Below, piece after piece: positions 58,501 to 64,000 of a stretch of 64,000 bases of DNA; positions within the stretch are counted from its first letter, which is position 1, and each line of letters begins with the position of its first letter. The stretch covers positions 16,102,288-16,166,287 of the forward strand of contig NC_092676.1 in the NCBI RefSeq assembly GCF_964355755.1, written 5' to 3'. The translations under genes and the position numbers were made by a program. The notes below the pieces were generated by a model. It did no database searches and was not told the origin of the DNA. It was given only the letters and a program-made list of their open reading frames with translations. The DNA is from Antedon mediterranea (Eukaryota > Echinodermata > Crinoidea > Comatulida > Antedonidae).

Positions 58501-61500
58501 CATATTTCAAAAGTTTCAGAGTTTTCTCTACATACAAACCTTTTTAGTTATACAGGTTTAACAATGAATTTTATGAAACTATCTAATTATTATTATCTTA
58601 TTGTGACTTTTAGGATATTTGGAAAGAGATTGATTATCGAGTATTAAACGAATTTGACATCAAGGTACCGCCTGGTTTCCCTGGTATTTTAGCTTACATT
58701 CACACTAAATTTTCCGGGAATCAACAGGTAGGTAGTTTTGAACATAATGCGTCACAAATCGACTTCGTCAACACCAATTTCACATTTCCACATTCTCGTT
58801 CCTCCTAATATTTTCATATTAACATGAAAATTAATCATCATCATTATCATCTGTAGTCATCTTTTATCAATGATTTCATTGTTATCACTCGTACACAATG
58901 TCATTGTTTGAAATGATTATCGTCATAATCATTTTTGTTATCTTCATCAAACCATCAGTGATATTTATCATGTCATTTCCACTTGTAAGTTGAACCAATA
59001 GACGTTAAAGAATAGTTTATTATACATATTGAAAGTATTCAAAATATTTGTTTATTTTAGGTCTTAAAGGAACTTAATTACGTGCTTCACAGTGGACCTG
59101 GCAAAGATGTTTTAACAATTGGATCATCCTACCCGGATGTTCAATTGGTCTCAGTTGAAACGCAAGAAAAATACCCCCTTTCAATACTCCATCTCCACAA
59201 GGAACGCCCTCTTCTCATTGTTACGTCTTCAGCATCCTGACCTCCGTTTCAGGTAATTGTAGTTATTAGCCGTTTTTTAACTTAAAATGATACTGATACT
59301 GATATTATTTTATTGTCCATAGTAATATAAAATAAAAATACATTTAAAACTTGCATGAAAAAATGAAAAAATATATACTTTACAAATTCAGAAGATTAAA
59401 AATACACAAAAATACATTAAAAGATAGGTTATATATAATACATACAGATTAACAAAAATTAAGGATGGAAATTTGAAGAGGAATTCGAAACTCAATAAAT
59501 GGTGCAATAAAACATAATTAATATGATTTGTAATTGATATTAACATGTTCACATCCGATCTCTCACAACTAAACGCTAACATTATAAACACATAAACCGT
59601 ATTTTCATATATGTAGGAAATATTCACTATAATTTAGACTTCAATTCAATAACATTTATACAATAATAGTAAGACAAATAATACAGGAATAATAAACAAT
59701 AAGAAACAGTAATACAATACAAAAACAAGAAGAGGCAAATAAGAGAAAGGAATGCCATCATTGCGGTCATGATTAGAAGTAACCTCAGATATTAACAAAT
59801 TGTCCCCCTGAAAAATAAATGTTTACAATTTTTTTTGTTGAATATGGAATTTTAATGTCACACAATAGTTATCCACTTTGACCAAAAATCGGATCTAAAA
59901 AAAATTGTATTTACCTAAAAAAAATTTAAAGCAAAAAATTGTCAAATTGGCTGCCAGCCAAAGGAGTTTTGGTTGAATTTAAGTGAAAAAAATTTTTTTT
60001 TATACGGAAGTTATTAACTTTATTAAAACTACAAAATAACCTATTCAAAGTCTGATTTAATTAATCTTCATTTTTCATGTTTTTGAGGGACAATACATCT
60101 TTAAATAAATAATAATATGAAACAATTAAATGTTATAACTTGAATTATGACAACAAGATTTGTCATTTTTGAAATTCTTATCGATATACTTTGAACCATT
60201 TCGTCGACAACAAGTCATTTGACCTATGGTCGGTAGACAAAATAAACTTAAAAGATAAACGAAAACGATCAAATCAAATAGTTATGAAAGAACCTCTTTT
60301 CGTTAACAACAAGTGGCAACATGACTCTGAAAGATCGTAATGTTTTTTTTGTCTAATATAGGAACTTGACATATTATGAGCAACAGTTGTTTTCAGTTAC
60401 TATGAGAGCTTGTTGATGCCGATATAGTTGAATTGTTTCAAGTTACACGAGTCTGTCTAGACAAACCCATTTTAATAGTTTTCAAAACAAGCAGACAGCA
60501 AAAAGTTGATTCTCGATTCACTCGATTCTTAAGACTTAATACTTATTATATTCTAAATGTACTTGTCACAAATATGCGACCATAAAACATGGTACATCTA
60601 TCATAACATATAGCGATTGAATGATGAATTGAAAATCAGATAAATATTGTATCCCTCTCGTAACAATAAGGCCTCTCGTAACAATAGGGAGTTTTCACAT
60701 CGGGACGGTCAATTAACAGGTTAGCAACGGTATTAAACTAAAAATCACATTTTACAACTAGATTACTTTAAAAAAACATGTTATCTTGATACCGGTAGGC
60801 CTATAGATTGTTAAACTGGTAATTAATTTAGTCATTTCCTATTAGGCCTATATTGTTTCATTGTAAACAACAACGCAAACAAATCCACCAATACGTGTTT
60901 TTAATTCATGATAATTGTTATCACTAATTTTATACTTATACTAACAATAACATACTTTGTTTTACTATGCAGGCCATCGTATTAGGTGGCGGTCTTTCTA
61001 GATTATTCGATGACTATAAAGAGAAGGTAGACTTTTTGTGTATATACCAAACAGAAGCACATCCTAAAGAACTATGGAACTTGGGCCCCGTACTTAGTAG
61101 TATCACTCAACATGCTACGATGGATGACAGAAAACAAGCAGCTATGTAGGTTTCTCCTGTCATTTTACCAATAATATAATAAAAATAGGGTTGGTAACAC
61201 ATTATATTTTGAGAAAGATGAGGACCTCTTTGAACACGCATCTTCTCTCTTAATACTATTCAAACGACAACATTTCTAACAAGTATTTTAAAGTTCAGAA
61301 TATTTTAAAAGTGTCAAATTTATAATGCTTTAAATTCTTTTTTTTTCTACTGGTGACTGCTAAATCTAACAGAACCAATGTAGGCCTACTGACCCTAACC
61401 TCTGAAAACCTGATACTTAATCGAGTAATTTGTTTAATTTTCTTCTTTTAACAAAGGAACTTGATCAAAGTTGATGAACAACATTACTCCGTTTTTACAA

Positions 61501-61712
61501 GTGATCCCTTCTCTAATACACAACTTCGTCTGGTGTGTGATACTATGGATAATCAATTCAGACTTTCCTTCAATGCTCATCCAGACAGAATATTTTTAAT
61601 AAAAGGAGATAAGATCATGTATATCGGTAGAAACATAATATCACAGATGGACGAACCGATGAGATTAATGACAGATGAGGCCCGCCAAGTACTTGAGAAG
61701 TTTTTTGAATAA
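55592..61712 (+). CDS. DIO: Iodothyronine-deiodinase-like selenoprotein
   Basis: Deiodinases are thioredoxin-fold selenoenzymes that remove iodine from iodothyronines; the substrate of this invertebrate relative is unknown. Exons: 55592-55596 (tentative ATGAG), 58316-58460, 58614-58727, 59061-59252, 60973-61145, 61457-61712. They join in phase to 294 residues if the TGA at 59238-59240 is read as selenocysteine (residue 148). The active site reads SSAS-Sec-PPFQ, with Ala two positions before Sec as in type 2 deiodinase. Other family marks are VDFLCIYQTEAHPKELW, QHATMDDRKQAA, CDTMDN and HPDRIFLIKGDKIMYIG. Unlike vertebrate enzymes there is no N-terminal membrane segment in this model; instead about 100 residues of unassigned sequence precede the thioredoxin-like part. 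ATG at 58320 is an alternative start. A SECIS element is required but was not found by eye. Confidence 0.85.
55783..56367. mobile_element. TTAA-flanked non-autonomous DNA element
   Basis: TTAA at 55779-55782 is followed by AGGCCAGGTGCGGGCA; at the other end the inverse of AGCTCAGGTTCAGGCA is followed by TTAA (56368-56371). Twelve of 16 terminal bases match. TTAA targets are used by piggyBac and Kolobok elements. No ORF. It lies in the first intron of the deiodinase-like gene. Confidence 0.5.
57168..57910 (+). mobile_element. 5'-truncated LINE (reverse transcriptase C-terminus and 3' tail)
   Basis: A 178-codon frame at 57168-57704 reads YKSLIEPVLNYCNIIWCS, LFKLQKRALRAIT and MGPKLWNDL, the C-terminal segment common to jockey/CR1-group non-LTR reverse transcriptases. 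It is followed by a 3' UTR ending GATGATGAATAAAGAATATT and a TTGAATTGAAT tail. The element is truncated upstream, as usual for LINEs. Same strand as the host gene, inside its first intron. Confidence 0.85.
59238..59240 (+). other. DIO: In-frame TGA, predicted selenocysteine codon
   Basis: The TGA is codon 60 of exon 59061-59252, followed by CCT CCG TTT CAG and a GTAATT donor. The frame is open on both sides, the downstream exons are conserved in the same frame, and the position equals the catalytic Sec of deiodinases. A nonsense mutation is the alternative, but it would have to fall exactly on the Sec site. Confidence 0.88.
59806..60108 (-). mobile_element. MITE, family 3 copy 3
   Basis: On the minus strand it begins TTTAAAGATGTATTGTCCCT and continues with AAAAACATGAAAAATGAAG and TTAATTAAATCAGACTTTG, then the TTTTGGTTGAATTTAAG-type block read in the same order as 25883-26219; it ends near GTCCCCCTGAAAAAT. 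Lies in the deiodinase-like intron after the Sec exon. Confidence 0.7.
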
Positions 61713-62300
61713 ATCGTCTTGTTTTGTATTCGTAGGCCTACTCGTTTTGAATACACACAAACTTAAAATAACAAAACTCAAATCAACATGGCAGTTAACG
61801 TGAACGTTTTAACAGAAAAGCAACACTTTTTAACTCTATAATTGCAATGAAACTAAGAATCTATTAGTAAAGGTGACGGTTAATTAACGATATTTACACT
61901 ACTTCTCCTGTGTAAATGACATCCTGATGAATATATTGTGTTTATATTAGAGATTCGAATAAAAAAAAAAACAAGAATAAACGCAATAAAAAATGAAGTA
62001 TTTTGATTAAGACAGATGATACCTACTGTAGGGTATAGTTAAGAGGTTATTGAAAAATTGTTTAAAAAAGAAATATGTCAATACGTTTATTGACGCAACC
62101 AAACATTCCTGGTTTAATGTAAAATAGTATACGCTTTATAACATTTATATTCCAAACTCAACAATAACGCAGAAGAACCCTATGACGACGATTATGAAAA
62201 TGTATTATTGTACAAATTAACCGTTCGATGTTTATTGTCTTGATGCGCTACTGTTCTATTTTGAAAATAAATGTTTTATCAATTTGATAGTGCGGTATGT
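61713..62300 (+). other. DIO: Deiodinase-like 3' UTR region (SECIS search zone)
   Basis: AATAAA occurs near 61959, 61976 and 62263. Several ATGA words and a perfect small hairpin, GTCAATA/CGTT/TATTGAC near 62077-62094, are present, but none has the ATGA...AA...GA quartet with a 10-13 bp stem expected of SECIS. The true 3' UTR may be longer. Confidence 0.4.
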
Positions 62301-64000
62301 GTTGTCTGTCACATATGGCGCGCCTAGGTGTTCATAAGTTAGATGTTTTTATTTATTAACACTTTGTCAATTTAATAGTGCGGTGTGTGACGTTGTATTG
62401 AAACACATCCAGAACACATCAGCAAGACTTATCACGAAATCACACCAATTCTAATGTTAATGTTAAATGTATTAATCTGGTCCTTATGCTCAACTGAAAA
62501 CTAAGGGAATTCGGATTAGGGCCTCCACGAACCCACGAGCTTCATTGACTTCTAGTTCCGCTTCGTATAAATCATAAAATAGCTATGCTCACGTTCAAGT
62601 CTATCAATAGTGTAGGTACATTTCCCGTATGCTTAAACCTTATGTACCATTTCGTATCTTGCGTGCATCTGATCATCTAATAGTGTAGTTGTAGACCCTG
62701 TTTAGTATCTGTTGGAACCGTAACATGTGCAAAACGTCACATTTGTGCAAGCAACAACATTATGTGCACACAGGGCAGCTTCATATATTTATTTTAAAAT
62801 CCACTACCCACTGATTACAAATGTGATAAATGTAAATATAAAGTGATCCATTTTGAACTTAAATATACTGTCATAGAATATTATTTCTGATAAACTTTTG
62901 TTTTTACTTGGAAATAGAATTTTGTCAAGTATAGTACTTGCTTTGTTTGTTAGCACAATAGCTACAATTTTTAAGTTATCATTTCAGAACATTGCCTATC
63001 TACTTCCACCTTCTCATTTTTCGGTGATTATTTTAACTTTAGTTTTGGTAATTATTTCTGCGTTTGACATAACGTATGGCCATCTGATTTTTAAGATTCG
63101 TCTTTAGCATTTGAATTGAAAGATATCCAATTTCTTCTTGTCTTCCCCCTCATTGATTTTCCATTACAGATTTGACTAGTAGTCCGGTGACAAGAGCGGG
63201 GAATCACCACCCGAATAGGTACAAATTACCATCCAACTTTTCTACAGTAGACCGGAATTTAAGATAAACGATCAGGATAGGAAGCGTTTTCGAGATATAA
63301 GGGGTCAAATTTAAAAATTGACTAATTACAACAATGTATTATGCACAATTTGGTCTTTTATTACAGTTTTATGATTATAGGTGTCTATTCAATCACCTTA
63401 TGAAAACAAATCCTTTGTGATTAAGGGTCAAATGTAAATATCGACCAATTATAGAACGTACCTATATATAACCAAATAAAAACTAATATTTAACAAAAAT
63501 TGAATGTTTTCTCATCCTGTCTCATCAATCATACGCAATGTAAGAGAGAGCGAATACATCATTTCATCAGTTGACATAAGGTCAATTTCACCAGTTGACA
63601 TAAGGTCAAAGGTCAACATTTTGATATGTTATTTTTAGATCACAATGGTTTGATCCTTATAAATTCATGAATATGTATGATTTGTTTAAACATGTATGTG
63701 TTAATCATCGAAATCATAGTATAATTAACATAAGCGTATTGTTTGATAATTATTGTCACTGTTTTTTTGTGAAATTAATATTTATTGCGGTTAAATAAGA
63801 TCATCAGTGTTCGTCAGGTTTAATAGTAATATCTCATCGGTGGTTTCTTCGCTACAATGTACAGTACTTCGTGCGTTGCGAGTATTGTGCTGTTCTTCCT
63901 AACGTTATTTACATAGCGTTTGGAGAAGAGCATTGGGTAACGAAGTAACTGCTAAAAGGTGAGAAACCTTCTTTTTCATTTTTTAATCTCTGATTCTGTA
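62301..64000. other. Intergenic DNA; possible 5' exon at the right edge
   Basis: No confident gene. A 19-codon reading frame (MYSTSCVASIVLFFLTLFT) at about 63858-63917 is followed 40 bp later by an AAAAG|GTGAGA donor at 63959, which could be the 5' leader of a gene lying beyond the window. GGTCAAAGGTCAA-type direct repeats at 63580-63615 resemble nuclear-receptor half-sites but are unsupported. Confidence 0.25.

Noticed and set aside
59238-59240. TGA as a pseudogene-making nonsense mutation
   Set aside because: It falls exactly at the deiodinase Sec position, all splice junctions are intact and the later exons remain conserved in frame.
61840-61890. SECIS at ATGA...GGTGAC
   Set aside because: Only about 19-23 nt separate the two motifs, with a four-pair stem, far too short for a SECIS.

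Overview
This is a eukaryotic, AT-rich, intron-rich window, best read as a deuterostome invertebrate and most likely an echinoderm. The reasons are three animal genes with many short exons, a deiodinase-type selenoprotein gene, strong excess of the palindromic octamer TAGGCCTA in non-coding DNA, and many short foldback transposons. The phylum call is an inference from these habits, not a database match.

Layout. (1) About 0.7-28.9 kb, minus strand: an intersectin gene (ITSN1/ITSN family), read exon by exon in phase from EH1 through EH2, a long coiled coil, a DPF/FG-rich linker and SH3A-SH3D. The 3' end (SH3E and anything after it) lies off the left edge. Its introns carry MITEs, a SINE-like element, two transposon-like units filled with minisatellites, and an array in which the 3' part of one coiled-coil exon plus its splice donor is repeated 22 times. 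(2) About 28.3-45.0 kb: repeat-dominated upstream DNA, with a 3 kb inverted-repeat transposon, TAGGCCTA-rich low-complexity DNA, and a 10 kb structure in which a ~97 bp satellite occurs as two inverted arrays around a ~190 bp satellite with higher-order structure. (3) 45.1-51.2 kb, plus strand: a complete ten-exon CRYZL1 (quinone oxidoreductase-like 1) gene of 355 codons. (4) 51.2-55.5 kb: intergenic, with a hammerhead ribozyme motif in a retroelement fragment and a 620 bp tandem duplication. (5) 55.5-61.7 kb, plus strand: an iodothyronine-deiodinase-like selenoprotein gene with an in-frame TGA at the family's selenocysteine site, a candidate TATA promoter and a tiny first coding exon. (6) 61.7-64.0 kb: 3' UTR and intergenic DNA; no SECIS element could be recognised by eye.

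Relations between genes. ITSN and CRYZL1 are divergently arranged, the same neighbour pair and orientation as on human chromosome 21q22, so this looks like an ancient linkage. Intersectin is an endocytic scaffold, CRYZL1 a cytosolic NADPH-type oxidoreductase relative, and the deiodinase-like protein a thioredoxin-fold selenoenzyme; nothing in the sequence suggests a shared pathway.

All exon structures were built by hand from splice consensus, reading phase and remembered family similarity; transcripts would be needed to confirm them.
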